Shown here: positions 9,200 to 17,182 of the stretch, in pieces | Position numbering within the stretch: position 1 is the first letter of the stretch | Layout of the letters: each line of letters opens with the position of its first letter | Source of the DNA: Mayfieldus sp963781495 | GTDB taxonomy: Bacteria; Actinomycetota; Thermoleophilia; Solirubrobacterales; 70-9 | Direction: 5' to 3' | Length of the DNA: 64,000 nucleotides | Assembly: GCA_963781495.1 (NCBI GenBank) | Contig: CAWAFX010000002.1 | Location: 1,240,001 to 1,304,000 of the forward strand | The notes under the pieces: model-generated | Database searches by the model: none | What the model saw: the letters and a program-made list of their open reading frames with translations, nothing else | Told to the model about the DNA's origin: nothing | Translations under genes and position numbers: made by a program

Positions 9200-9634
9200 A
9201 TGGCTGAGGTTCACCTCGTCGTCGGGGTGGCGCTGATCGGCGCCAACCTGCTCGCCGCGGCCTGGGGCGGGGTGGCCTGGCTGCGCGAGCGCGCCTCGAT
9301 CGCCTTCTGGTACCTGCTGCGCGCGGCCCAGGTCTCGGTCTTCATCCAGGTGACGCTCGGCGCCCTGCTGGTCGTCACCGGCCACGAGGCCGCCGACGGG
9401 CTGCACTATCTATACGGAATCCTGCCGCTGCCGGTCTCGCTGTTCGCCGAGGCGGCCCGCACCGGAGCTGCCGAGCGCGAGATCGGCGAGCTGGAGTTCG
9501 AGTCCCTGCCGGCCGACCAGCAGCGCACGATCGCGCTGGCGATCGTCCGCCGCGAGATGGGGATCATGAGCGTCAGCTGCATCGTGATCTTCTTCCTCGC
9601 CCTGCGCGCGGCGGGGACCAGCAGCGCCTTCTAG
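9200..9634 (+). CDS. conserved hypothetical membrane protein
   Basis: Function not recognised. 144 residues with four probable helices, at about 4-26, 37-62, 66-84 and 120-137. An acidic soluble stretch between helices 3 and 4 contains EREIGELEFESLPADQQRT. The ATG is divergent from nuoA across about 100 bases, so the two may share a control region. The heme-free, ligand-poor sequence gives no hint of an enzymatic role. Confidence 0.7.
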   Translation: MAEVHLVVGVALIGANLLAAAWGGVAWLRERASIAFWYLLRAAQVSVFIQVTLGALLVVTGHEAADGLHYLYGILPLPVSLFAEAARTGAAEREIGELEFESLPADQQRTIALAIVRREMGIMSVSCIVIFFLALRAAGTSSAF

Positions 9635-9701
9635 CGGGATCTAGCGTCGCCGTGTGGTGCTCGGCGAGCGGGAGCCGCATTGTCCTTGCGATCATCGGGG
9701 C

Positions 9702-10517
9702 GTGCCGCAGCTGAGCGCCAAGGAGCGGGCCCAGTTGCCCGACAGCGCGTTTGCCTATATCGACTCGAGCGGCAAACGCCGCCTGCCGATCCACGACGCA
9801 TCGCATGTCCGCAATGCCCTCGCGCGCTTCAACCAGGTGGCTTTCGAGGACGAGGCTGCGCGAGACCGCGCGCGCAATCGGCTGCTGCGGGCGGCCAAGA
9901 AGCACGGGATCATGCCGATCGGCTTCATCAGCGCGCAGCTGGACCCTCAACGGAAGTTGCCGAAGGGCCATCTCACATTCTTGCTGACGGATCTCGAGGG
10001 GTCAACCGGGCTGCTCACGCGGCTCGAGGATGGCTACGCCTCGCTGCTCACGGAAGTCCGCCGCCTTGTCCGGGCCGCCGTTCGCTCGGCTGGCGGTCAC
10101 CAGGTTTCCGCCCGGGGGGACGATGTGTTTGCGGTGTTCGAGCACGCCCCCGGGGCGCTCGAAGCCGCACTGCAGATCCAGCGGGAGATGCGGGCGAGCT
10201 CATGGCCCGGCGGCAATGACGTCCGGTTGCGGATCGGCCTGCACCGGGGCCGTCCGGCACTGACCGACACCGGCTACGTCGGTCTGTCGGTCCACGCCGC
10301 CGCGCGGATTTGCTTCGCTGCCCATGGAGGTCAGATCGTGATGTCGGCTTCGGTTCGCAACGCGATCCTCGAATCGCTCGCCGACGGATTGAGCCTGAGG
10401 GAGCTCGGCGCCCGGAGGTTCCGGGGCCTGAACGACCCGATCGAGATCCTTCAGGTCGAGACCGCCGATCTGCCAGCCGAATTCCCGCCGCTGAGATCGG
10501 CGACTCAGGCCGCGTAG
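9702..10517 (+). CDS. class III nucleotide cyclase domain protein with N-terminal DUF6582-like domain
   Basis: The N-terminal part (about 3-75: AQLPDSAFAY, PIHDASHVRNALARF, RNRLLRAAKKHG) resembles the small DUF6582-type domain. The C-terminal part (about 88-255) is a class III adenylate/guanylate cyclase homology domain: metal-binding TDLEGST, second acidic site RGDDVFAVFE, and GLSVHAAARICFAAHGGQI with the catalytic Arg. Whether it makes cyclic nucleotides or is regulatory is not decided by sequence. GTG 9702 was chosen because the conserved domain begins immediately after it; a GTG at 9654 extends it by 16 unconserved residues. Confidence 0.8.
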   Translation: MPQLSAKERAQLPDSAFAYIDSSGKRRLPIHDASHVRNALARFNQVAFEDEAARDRARNRLLRAAKKHGIMPIGFISAQLDPQRKLPKGHLTFLLTDLEGSTGLLTRLEDGYASLLTEVRRLVRAAVRSAGGHQVSARGDDVFAVFEHAPGALEAALQIQREMRASSWPGGNDVRLRIGLHRGRPALTDTGYVGLSVHAAARICFAAHGGQIVMSASVRNAILESLADGLSLRELGARRFRGLNDPIEILQVETADLPAEFPPLRSATQAA

Positions 10518-10535
10518 CTCGGATGTAGGCCCCCG

Positions 10536-11030
10536 TCATCCCAGACCGCGGAACTCGCCCCGGTGGTGGATCAGCGGCTCGCCACCGCTCGCCTCGAGGT
10601 CGCTGACCGCGCCGGTGAGGATCACATGGTCGCCGCCCATCAGCACGTCCTGAAGCTCGCAGGCGATCCAGAGCACGGTGCCGTCGAGAGCCGGAATCCC
10701 GTCGCGCTCTGCAGCCGCGATGCCTTTCCACTTCTCGGGCTCGTCGAGCTTGGTCGAGAACTGCCGCGCCACCGGCTCCTGGTCGGCGGCGAGCACGTTG
10801 ACCCCGAACCTTCCCGCCTCCTGCACCGAGCGCAGCGTGCGCGAGCCGCGGTCGAGGCAGACCAGCATCAGCATCGGTTCCAGCGACAGCGAGCCGACCG
10901 CGCTGGCCGTTGCCCCTGAGCGCCCGTTGGGCCCGACCGCGGTCACCACCGTGACCCCGGTCGGCAGCAGACCGACGGCGGAGCGGAAGGAGTCTGTGTC
11001 GATCCCAGGCATCGGACTGCGCGCGAGCAT
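10536..11030 (-). CDS. flavin reductase-like FMN-binding protein
   Basis: Flavin reductase domain of the HpaC/ActVB type, 164 residues from ATG 11030. Visible features are FRSAVGLLPTGVTVVTA at the N-terminus, GATASAVGSLSLEPMLML for FMN contact, FGVNVLAADQEPVARQFS, and GDHVILTGAVSDLE with the conserved His. Such proteins supply reduced FMN to a monooxygenase or act on flavins directly; no partner oxygenase is adjacent. An upstream in-frame start would overlap the divergent cytochrome gene, so 11030 was preferred. Confidence 0.87.
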   Translation of the reverse strand: MLARSPMPGIDTDSFRSAVGLLPTGVTVVTAVGPNGRSGATASAVGSLSLEPMLMLVCLDRGSRTLRSVQEAGRFGVNVLAADQEPVARQFSTKLDEPEKWKGIAAAERDGIPALDGTVLWIACELQDVLMGGDHVILTGAVSDLEASGGEPLIHHRGEFRGLG

Positions 11031-11043
11031 ATGATCCCGCCGC

Positions 11044-11433
11044 GTGCGGCTCGCCATCGTCACAGCCATCGCCGCCCTGATCGCGCTCTCGGTCGCCGGC
11101 TGCGGGAAGCAGGGAATCTCGGTCGCGAAGGACGGTCCCGACTATCGGGGCGCGGACCTCTTCTCGACCCACTGCGCGGGCTGCCACACGCTCAGCACCG
11201 CCGGCACCCAGGGAACCGGTAACCGCGGCCTCCGCACCCAGGGCCCGAACCTCGACCAGCGCACCGAGACCTACGACGACGCGCTGTTCGCGATTCGCAA
11301 CGGCGGCTTCTCGGGGGCGATCATGCCCCAGAACATCGTCGTCGGCAAGGAGGCCCAGCAGGTGGCGCGCTTCGTCGCCAAGTACGCCGGCCAGCAGGCA
11401 CAGACAAGCCCGCGGCCGGGCGAGACCGGTTGA
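11044..11433 (+). CDS. monoheme cytochrome c lipoprotein
   Basis: 129 residues. A signal peptide ends in a lipobox (LSVAGC, Cys at about 19), so the protein should be lipid-anchored outside the membrane. One heme-attachment site CAGCH lies at about 44-48, and a probable axial Met occurs in GAIMPQNIV near residue 95. Size and layout fit a small class I cytochrome c that could carry electrons to an oxidase such as the one at 24-27 kb. Start is GTG; the ORF ends six bases before serS. Confidence 0.88.
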   Translation: MRLAIVTAIAALIALSVAGCGKQGISVAKDGPDYRGADLFSTHCAGCHTLSTAGTQGTGNRGLRTQGPNLDQRTETYDDALFAIRNGGFSGAIMPQNIVVGKEAQQVARFVAKYAGQQAQTSPRPGETG

Positions 11434-11439
11434 CGCCGG

Positions 11440-12714
11440 TTGCTTGACCTGAGGGCGATCCGCGAGGACCCAGAGACGGCGCGGGCGGCGCTGCGCCGAC
11501 GCGGCGACGAGGTGGCCGAAGAGCTGGACCGGCTGCTGGCGCTCGACCGGCGCCGGCGCGAGCTGCTGCCCGAGATCGAGGACGGCAAGGCGCGGCAGAA
11601 CAAGGCTTCGAACGAGATCCAGGCGGCGAAGCAGGGCGGCGGCGACGCCGAGGCGGTGATCGCCGAGATGCGCGAGCTGGCGCCGCGGATCAAGCAGCTG
11701 GAGTCCGAGCTCGGCGAGGTCGAGTCCGAGCGCGACGAGCTGGCCGCCAGGCTGCCGAACCTGCCCGACCCCGACGCCCCCGACGGCGACCGCGAGGAGG
11801 ACGCGGTGGTGATGCGGGTGGAGGGCGAGCCGCCGAAGTTCGATTTCGAGCCCCGCGACCACCTCGAGATCGGCACCGCCCTGGGCCTGATCGAGATCGA
11901 GGCGGCGGCCCGCGCCTCGGGCTCGCGCTTCGCCTATCTGCTCGGCGAGCTGGTGCTGGTCCAGCTGGCCCTGGTCCGCTGGGCGATGGACCTGGTCGGC
12001 GGCGAGGGCCACAAGCCGGTCGTGCCGCCGGTGCTGGTGCGCGAGGAGACGCTCTACGGCACCGGCTTTCTGCCCGGCGACCGCGACCAGATCTACGAGA
12101 TCCCGCGCGACGAGCTCTATCTGGTCGGCACTTCCGAGGTGCCGCTCGCGGCCCTGCACGCCGATCAGATCCTCGAGCCCGGCACGCTGCCGCTGCGCTA
12201 CGCGGGCCTTTCGACCTGCTTTCGGCGCGAGGCCGGAGCCGGCGGCAAGGACACGCGGGGGATCTTCCGCGTGCACCAGTTCGACAAGCTGGAGATGTTC
12301 TCGTTCGTCGAGCCCGGAGATTCGGCCGACGAGCACGAGCGGCTGCTGGCGATCGAGGAGCGGATCCTCGGCGAATTGGAGATCCCCTACCGGGTCGTCA
12401 ACATCGCCGCCGGCGATCTGGGCGCCTCGGCGGCGAAGAAATACGACTGCGAGGCGTGGATCCCGAGCCAGGGGCGCTACCGCGAGCTGACCTCGTGCTC
12501 GAACACGACCGACTACCAGGCACGAAGGCTCGCCTGCCGCTACCGGCCTTCAAAGGACGATTCTCCGGCCCACGTGCACACGCTCAACGGCACCGCCGTG
12601 GCGGTCGGACGCACGCTTGTCGCCCTGATCGAGAATCGCCAGGAGGAGGGCCATGCATTTTCGCTCCCAGAAGTACTGCATACTTATGGTGCTCCGAAGA
12701 GGATTGAGCCATGA
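11440..12714 (+). CDS. serS: seryl-tRNA synthetase
   Basis: Charges tRNA-Ser. 424 residues, normal length. The N-terminal antiparallel coiled-coil arm (about 30-110) is followed by the class II core with motif 2 (FRREAGAGGKDTRGIFRVHQF), the serine-site TSEVPL, and motif 3 (NGTAVAVGRTLVALIE). The start is TTG, chosen because it gives the invariant MLDLRAIREDP start. The stop overlaps the ATG of the next gene (ATGA). Confidence 0.97.
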   Translation: MLDLRAIREDPETARAALRRRGDEVAEELDRLLALDRRRRELLPEIEDGKARQNKASNEIQAAKQGGGDAEAVIAEMRELAPRIKQLESELGEVESERDELAARLPNLPDPDAPDGDREEDAVVMRVEGEPPKFDFEPRDHLEIGTALGLIEIEAAARASGSRFAYLLGELVLVQLALVRWAMDLVGGEGHKPVVPPVLVREETLYGTGFLPGDRDQIYEIPRDELYLVGTSEVPLAALHADQILEPGTLPLRYAGLSTCFRREAGAGGKDTRGIFRVHQFDKLEMFSFVEPGDSADEHERLLAIEERILGELEIPYRVVNIAAGDLGASAAKKYDCEAWIPSQGRYRELTSCSNTTDYQARRLACRYRPSKDDSPAHVHTLNGTAVAVGRTLVALIENRQEEGHAFSLPEVLHTYGAPKRIEP

Positions 12715-13355
12715 GTATTGGGAACGGGAAGAGAGTGGTCCTTTGTGATGACCACGAGATCGTGCGAGACGCGATCAAGTCGCGGATGGCAAACAGCGGC
12801 GTGGTCGAGATCGTCGGCGAGGCCGGAGACGGCCGCGAGGTGGTCGACGTGGTCAAGGATCTCGACCCCGATGTCGTGATCATCGACGTCGAGATGCCCA
12901 AGCGCGACGGCATCGAGGCGACCAAGGAAGTCCTCAAGGCTCGCCCGCGCACCAAGGTCATCATCTTCACCGCCCACGCCCAGCCCGACCTGCTGGCCCT
13001 GGCGCTGCGCGCCGGCGCCTCCGGCTACGTGCTGAAGTCCGCTCCGGCCGAGGACATCGCCAAGGCCGTCAAGGCGGTCACCGGCGGCGGCACCTTCCTC
13101 GGCGGCGACTTCGCGGGCGGCAAACCCTCCGAGGTGGAAAAGCTTCTCGACCTGTCCCCGCGCGAGCGTCAGATCCTCGAGCTCCTGGCCGAGGGCCTGC
13201 GGGTGAAGGAGATCGCCGACCGGCTCTCACTCAGCCCGGCGACGGTCCATACCCACGTCCGCAACGCGATCGCCAAGCTCGAGGTCGATACCCGCACCGA
13301 GGCGGTCGCGCTGGCGGTCCGCTTCAGCTACCTCGGCGCCGGCGGCACGGTTTAG
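12711..13355 (+). CDS. NarL/LuxR-family response regulator
   Basis: Receiver domain (about 8-125) with phospho-acceptor Asp59 (IIDVEMP), acidic pair Asp13-Asp14, Thr87 and Lys109. It is followed by a LuxR-type helix-turn-helix (about 145-205; LSPRERQILELLAEG, then EIADRLSLSPATVHTHVRN). No histidine kinase is adjacent, so it is an orphan translated together with serS through an ATGA overlap. Its target genes are not visible from the sequence. Confidence 0.93.
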   Translation: MSIGNGKRVVLCDDHEIVRDAIKSRMANSGVVEIVGEAGDGREVVDVVKDLDPDVVIIDVEMPKRDGIEATKEVLKARPRTKVIIFTAHAQPDLLALALRAGASGYVLKSAPAEDIAKAVKAVTGGGTFLGGDFAGGKPSEVEKLLDLSPRERQILELLAEGLRVKEIADRLSLSPATVHTHVRNAIAKLEVDTRTEAVALAVRFSYLGAGGTV

Positions 13356-13360
13356 GCGCA

Positions 13361-13381
13361 GGCGGTGCCGGTGGCACCGCC
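13361..13381. terminator. hairpin between convergent genes
   Basis: A perfect nine-base-pair stem GGCGGTGCC/GGCACCGCC with a three-base GGT loop sits between the converging response regulator and msrB, and can serve both directions. No long T run. Confidence 0.65.
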
Positions 13382-13385
13382 TTCC

Positions 13386-13805
13386 CTAGCTCCCGCTCTC
13401 CTTGCCCTCGTCGAAGTCCAGCGCACATGAGTTGATGCAGTAGCGCTGCCCGGTCGGCCCGGGACCGTCGTTGAAGACGTGGCCGAGATGGGCATCGCAG
13501 TGCTTGCAGACGACCTCGGTGCGCCGCATCAGCAGGCTGTTGTCGGGCCGCAGCTCGACGTGCTCGAGATTGGCCGGCTCGGTGAAGCTGGGCCAGCCGG
13601 TGCCGGAGTCGAACTTGGTGTCGGACGAGAAGAGCTCGGTCCCGCAGCCGACGCAGCGGTACATGCCCGGCGCGTGGTTGTCCCAATGCTCGCCGGTGAA
13701 CGGAGCTTCGGTTCCGGCCCGCCTGGTGACCTCGTACTGCTCCGGAGTCAGCTGCTCGCGCCACTCCTGCTCTGACTTGCGGACCTTCTCTGTCTCTGTG
13801 GACAT
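13386..13805 (-). CDS. msrB: peptide-methionine (R)-S-oxide reductase MsrB
   Basis: Repairs methionine-R-sulfoxide in proteins. 139 residues. The structural zinc site is Cys51/Cys54 and Cys100/Cys103; the catalytic Cys123 lies in GQRYCINSCALDF, with Cys127 a possible extra thiol. GTGWPSF is intact. A near-perfect ribosome site AGGAGG sits six bases before the ATG. It stands alone, facing the divergent CAP-domain gene across about 150 bases. Confidence 0.96.
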   Translation of the reverse strand: MSTETEKVRKSEQEWREQLTPEQYEVTRRAGTEAPFTGEHWDNHAPGMYRCVGCGTELFSSDTKFDSGTGWPSFTEPANLEHVELRPDNSLLMRRTEVVCKHCDAHLGHVFNDGPGPTGQRYCINSCALDFDEGKESGS

Positions 13806-13912
13806 TTCGAACCTCCTGATCTGTGCCTGTCGAACCGCTTCTTACCGGGTATTGATTAGTCCGCCAGCTTAGGAGCCCGTTACAAGCGGCGGACGTGCGT
13901 CCGACCGCAAAT

Positions 13913-13931
13913 AACTGATTTCAAGTCAGTT
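13913..13931. promoter_or_regulatory. inverted repeat between msrB and the CAP-domain gene
   Basis: AACTGA, seven bases, TCAGTT: a perfect dyad in the shared 150-base divergent region, possibly an operator. The palindrome CGGACG-TG-CGTCCG at about 13889-13902 lies next to it. No promoter with convincing spacing was identified. Confidence 0.3.
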
Positions 13932-13958
13932 TGACAGGGCGCCGAAAGCCGCCCCACG

Positions 13959-14603
13959 ATGAGGCGAATCGCCATTCTTCTCGGCTTCTGCTGCCTGACG
14001 ATGATGGTCCTGGCCGGAAACGCGCCGGCGCTGGACAGCAAGGGCCCCGAGCTCGGGCAGTCGTTCGCGCCGGTCTACAACGGCTCGGTCCTGCGGACGA
14101 TGGCGCTGGCGGGCAACCGCCCGGCACTGAAGAAGCTCTCGGCGCCGGACGCTGTCTGCAACGGCGAGGACGACCCCAACGCCGGCGTCCTGGTCCAGGT
14201 GCAGGCGATGGAGTGCATGATCAACTTCGCCCGCGAGCAGGCGGGCCTTCCGAAGCTCGTCGACTCCAAGCGGCTGGATGGCTCGGCCGACAGCAAGGCC
14301 GGCGACATCCTGCGCTGCAACCAGTTCAGCCACGAGGCCTGCGGACGTGACTTCCTCTTCTGGTTCCGCCGCGCCGGATATCTCAGCGGCCATTGCTGGT
14401 GGGCGGGCGAGAACCTTGCCTGGGGCACCGGAAGCCTCGGTTCAGTGCGCTCGATCGTGCGCGCCTGGCTTCACTCGCCTTCGCATCGGGCCAACATGCT
14501 CGGCGGTGAGTACAGCGAGATCGGGATCTCGCTGCGTGAGGGCAGGCTCTCGGGCGCCCCCGACGCACACGTCTGGGTCAACCACTTCGGCAACCACTGC
14601 TGA
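13959..14603 (+). CDS. secreted CAP/SCP-domain protein
   Basis: N-terminal signal peptide (about 1-25, cleavage after NAPA). The CAP domain spans about 80-212: MECMINFAREQAGLP, NQFSHEACG, CWWAGENLAWGTG, and VRAWLHSPSHRANMLGG, which carries the family His. Such proteins are exported and often bind lipids or act in the cell envelope; enzymatic activity is not established. Four or more cysteines suggest disulfides. Monocistronic, followed by two hairpins. Confidence 0.87.
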   Translation: MRRIAILLGFCCLTMMVLAGNAPALDSKGPELGQSFAPVYNGSVLRTMALAGNRPALKKLSAPDAVCNGEDDPNAGVLVQVQAMECMINFAREQAGLPKLVDSKRLDGSADSKAGDILRCNQFSHEACGRDFLFWFRRAGYLSGHCWWAGENLAWGTGSLGSVRSIVRAWLHSPSHRANMLGGEYSEIGISLREGRLSGAPDAHVWVNHFGNHC

Positions 14604-14632
14604 GCCCCTGGCAGGTTCGCTGAATCAAATGC

Positions 14633-14649
14633 GGCGGCCTTCGGCCGCC
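14633..14649. terminator. short hairpin after CAP-domain gene
   Basis: GGCGGCC-TTC-GGCCGCC, a seven-base-pair perfect stem 30 bases after the stop codon. No T tract follows. Confidence 0.45.
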
Positions 14650-14705
14650 TGACATGCATCTGCCGCTCCACAACTTGCGGCAGCTGCGCCGCCTGACCAG
14701 CTAGT

Positions 14706-14728
14706 GCCGCGACACTTTGTGTCGCGGC
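14706..14728. terminator. strong hairpin, probable terminator
   Basis: GCCGCGACAC-TTT-GTGTCGCGGC, a perfect ten-base-pair stem followed by CTTTCAC, between the CAP-domain gene and the thioesterase gene. Confidence 0.6.
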
Positions 14729-14766
14729 CTTTCACACCTGTTTCGCGGCCTTGAAAAACTGCCCGC

Positions 14767-15546
14767 GTGCCCGACTGCTTCTACGAGCCCGACGGGGACC
14801 GCTTCCGATCCACCGAGCTGACCCGCGGCCCCTGGGATCCGAGCTTCCAGCACGCCGGGCCCCCTTCGGCGCTGATTGGCCGCGAGCTCGAGCGACTCGA
14901 GGATGCCGAGGAGTTCCAGGTCTGTCGGGTGACCTTTGAGATCCTGCGCGCGGTGCCGATCGCCCCGCTGCGGGTCGAGGCGCGGATCATCCGGCCCGGC
15001 CGCCGCGTGCAGCTACTGCAGGCCTCACTCATAGACGAGGAAGGCGAGGTGATCCGCGCTCAGGCCTGGCGGCTGCGAACCGCGGCGGTCGAGCTACCCG
15101 ACCTCCCCGAGCCCGAGGCGCCGCCGGGTCCGCAGTCGGCGGTGCCGGGCGACTTTCCCGACACCGGCCAGAAGGTCGGCTACCACACGGCGATGGAGTA
15201 TCGCTTCCTCGAGGGCGGCTTCACGGTTCCGGGCCCGGCGACGGTCTGGATGCGGATGCGCCATCCGCTGGTCGGCGCCGAGCAGCCGACCCCACTGCAG
15301 CGGGTCCTGATCGCCGCCGACTCCGGCAACGGGGTCAGCGTGACCCTGGACTGGAACCGCTACCTGTTCATCAACGTCGACCTCACGGTGCAGCTGGAGC
15401 GCCTCCCGGCCGGCGAGTGGGTCTGCCTTGACGCGGTCACGCGCCCGCATCCGAACGGGGTCGGGGTCGCCGACACCCTGCTTTCCGACGAGGGGGGACG
15501 GATCGGACATGCGTTGCAGACGTTGCTAATCAGCGGCCGGGACTGA
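14767..15546 (+). CDS. TesB-like acyl-CoA thioesterase family protein
   Basis: 259 residues with a double-hotdog layout as in the 4HBT_3/TesB-like group. The first half holds GPWDPSFQHAGPPSALIGREL and the first long helix; the second half holds MRHPLVGAEQPTPLQRVLIAADSGNG and SVTLDWNRYLFINVDLTV. It probably hydrolyses an acyl-CoA, but the substrate cannot be read from sequence. Start is GTG. It stands alone between hairpins and the DedA gene. Confidence 0.75.
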   Translation: MPDCFYEPDGDRFRSTELTRGPWDPSFQHAGPPSALIGRELERLEDAEEFQVCRVTFEILRAVPIAPLRVEARIIRPGRRVQLLQASLIDEEGEVIRAQAWRLRTAAVELPDLPEPEAPPGPQSAVPGDFPDTGQKVGYHTAMEYRFLEGGFTVPGPATVWMRMRHPLVGAEQPTPLQRVLIAADSGNGVSVTLDWNRYLFINVDLTVQLERLPAGEWVCLDAVTRPHPNGVGVADTLLSDEGGRIGHALQTLLISGRD

Positions 15547-15669
15547 GGCATTCTTTATTTGGGTACTGCATAGTGATTACCTCAGTAGTGGCAACGGGTG
15601 GCGGACCAAGCGTCCAAGTGCCGGTTTGTCGTTCAGGGGTGGGCCCTCGGGGCCCGATGACAAGATCAC

Positions 15670-16278
15670 ATGTTCTTCTCGCTTCCAGCCGAGCTGGGTT
15701 ACGGAATGCTCTTCGGCGTTCTGCTCCTCGAGTATGCGGGCCTCCCCGTCCCCGGTGAGTCCGTCCTCCTCGGCGCGGTCGTCCTCGCCGGGGCCGGGCA
15801 CTTCGCCCTTCCCCTGGTAGTTCTGATCGCCGTAGCAGCCGCCATCCTCGGCGACTGCCTCGGCTACGTGATCGGCCGCCGCGGTGGACGCAGGCTGCTG
15901 CTGAAGCCGGGACCTTTCGTCGCCCGCCGCCACCGCATGCTCCACAAGGCGGAGGACTTCTTCGCCCGCTATGGCGAGGCAGCGGTGTTCCTTTCCCGCT
16001 GGGTTCCCTGCGCCCGCTATCTGACCCCACTGACCGCGGGCGCCGCCGAGATGGCCTGGCACCGCTTCCTCTTCTTCAACATCGTCGGCGGCATCGTCTG
16101 GGTCGCGAGCCTGACCGCGGTCGCCGCTCAGTTCGGGCCCGCCGGAGCCGCCACCGTCTCCGGCCTCGGACTCGTCGTCGCAATCGGCAGCGCCGCCGTC
16201 GCCTGGATCCGGGCCCTGATCGCCCGCCGCCAGGGCGTCGACCCCGAGGCGGCTGTCGCTCTGAGCCAGGCCGCCTGA
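15670..16278 (+). CDS. DedA family membrane protein
   Basis: 202 residues, about five hydrophobic segments. The family signatures are present: LEYAGLPVPGE near the N-terminus, and SRWVPCARYLTPLTAGAAEM, which contains the conserved Arg residues and re-entrant loop. DedA proteins act in lipid-carrier flipping and membrane homeostasis. The 120 bases upstream contain TACTGCATAGTGATTA, which partly matches a segment upstream of nuoA. Confidence 0.87.
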   Translation: MFFSLPAELGYGMLFGVLLLEYAGLPVPGESVLLGAVVLAGAGHFALPLVVLIAVAAAILGDCLGYVIGRRGGRRLLLKPGPFVARRHRMLHKAEDFFARYGEAAVFLSRWVPCARYLTPLTAGAAEMAWHRFLFFNIVGGIVWVASLTAVAAQFGPAGAATVSGLGLVVAIGSAAVAWIRALIARRQGVDPEAAVALSQAA

Positions 16279-16326
16279 GCCCACCAGGGCTAACGGAAGC
16301 GGCGCCCGGCGCCGATATGAGCCCTC

Positions 16327-17082
16327 GTGGAGGGCAATGGCTCCACATCCCTTGCTGCATCCAACGGGGGTGTCGCGATCGAGATTCCACTCGCCGCGAC
16401 CGTTCCCCCGTCCGGCTTCCTGCAAAAGCGGGGGCGGCGCTTCTGGGAGATCGTCCACCGCCACCCGGTCACGGCCGGAAATCTTGTCGTCACGGAATCG
16501 GCGTTGGTGATCGACGCACGGGCGATCCTCCGCGGCCGCTGGGAGATCCCCTGGAAATCGCTGCGCAAGGTCGTGGTCGACGACGGCGAGCGCTGGGGAT
16601 ACGTCGCCAGCATCTGCCGCTTTCCGGTCTATGACGACAGAAGCAACGGCTCCGGCTCGGGGGCTCTGATCGGGCCGCTCTGGAGCCAGGCCGCCTCGCT
16701 GGTTCCGCCCACCTGCCCGCAGCTGGTCTTCGATCCGGTCCCGGTCGAGGCGCCCAACGTCGCCTTGATCCTCGATCCCGTCCTCGCCGCCCCCTCGCGG
16801 CGAAGCAACGGCGCCGGCGGCCAGGACCGGCCTGTCGCGGTGGTGATGGTGCGGGCCCAGAATCCCGACTTCGCCCGGCTTGCGATCGCCTCCCGCGCCC
16901 CGCTCGGGGACATCGACCACGACGATCTCGCATTTCTCGCGACGGCCGGGTCTCCCCGCAACGGCGGCCCACCGTCCGCCAACGGGACCGCGCCCTTGAA
17001 GCTGCCGCCGCCCGAGCCGAGCACCCGGGTCAGCGACGGCTCGCGCAACGGGCACCGCGACTCCGCCTCGAGCCCGCACTAG
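16327..17082 (+). CDS. hypothetical protein
   Basis: Not recognised. 251 residues, no signal peptide or membrane helix. The central region (about 45-110: GNLVVTESALVIDARAIL, WEIPWKSLRKVVVDDGERW) reads like a small beta-rich PH/GRAM-type fold, which is only a guess. The C-terminal third is Pro/Ser/Asn-rich and looks disordered. GTG start. Codon use is like the neighbours. Confidence 0.55.
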   Translation: MEGNGSTSLAASNGGVAIEIPLAATVPPSGFLQKRGRRFWEIVHRHPVTAGNLVVTESALVIDARAILRGRWEIPWKSLRKVVVDDGERWGYVASICRFPVYDDRSNGSGSGALIGPLWSQAASLVPPTCPQLVFDPVPVEAPNVALILDPVLAAPSRRSNGAGGQDRPVAVVMVRAQNPDFARLAIASRAPLGDIDHDDLAFLATAGSPRNGGPPSANGTAPLKLPPPEPSTRVSDGSRNGHRDSASSPH

Positions 17083-17125
17083 CCGCCGGCGCCGGGCGCG
17101 GCGCAGGCGCCTGTTTCCCTGCCCG

Positions 17126-17144
17126 CCCACGGGGTAGCCGTGGG
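17126..17144. other. hairpin ahead of the DUF892 gene
   Basis: CCCACGG-GGTAG-CCGTGGG, a seven-base-pair stem 38 bases before the next start codon; either the terminator of the hypothetical gene or part of the DUF892 leader. Confidence 0.4.
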
Positions 17145-17182
17145 CCCCACCAATCAAGAATCGAAAGGACGGGCAGAACCCG

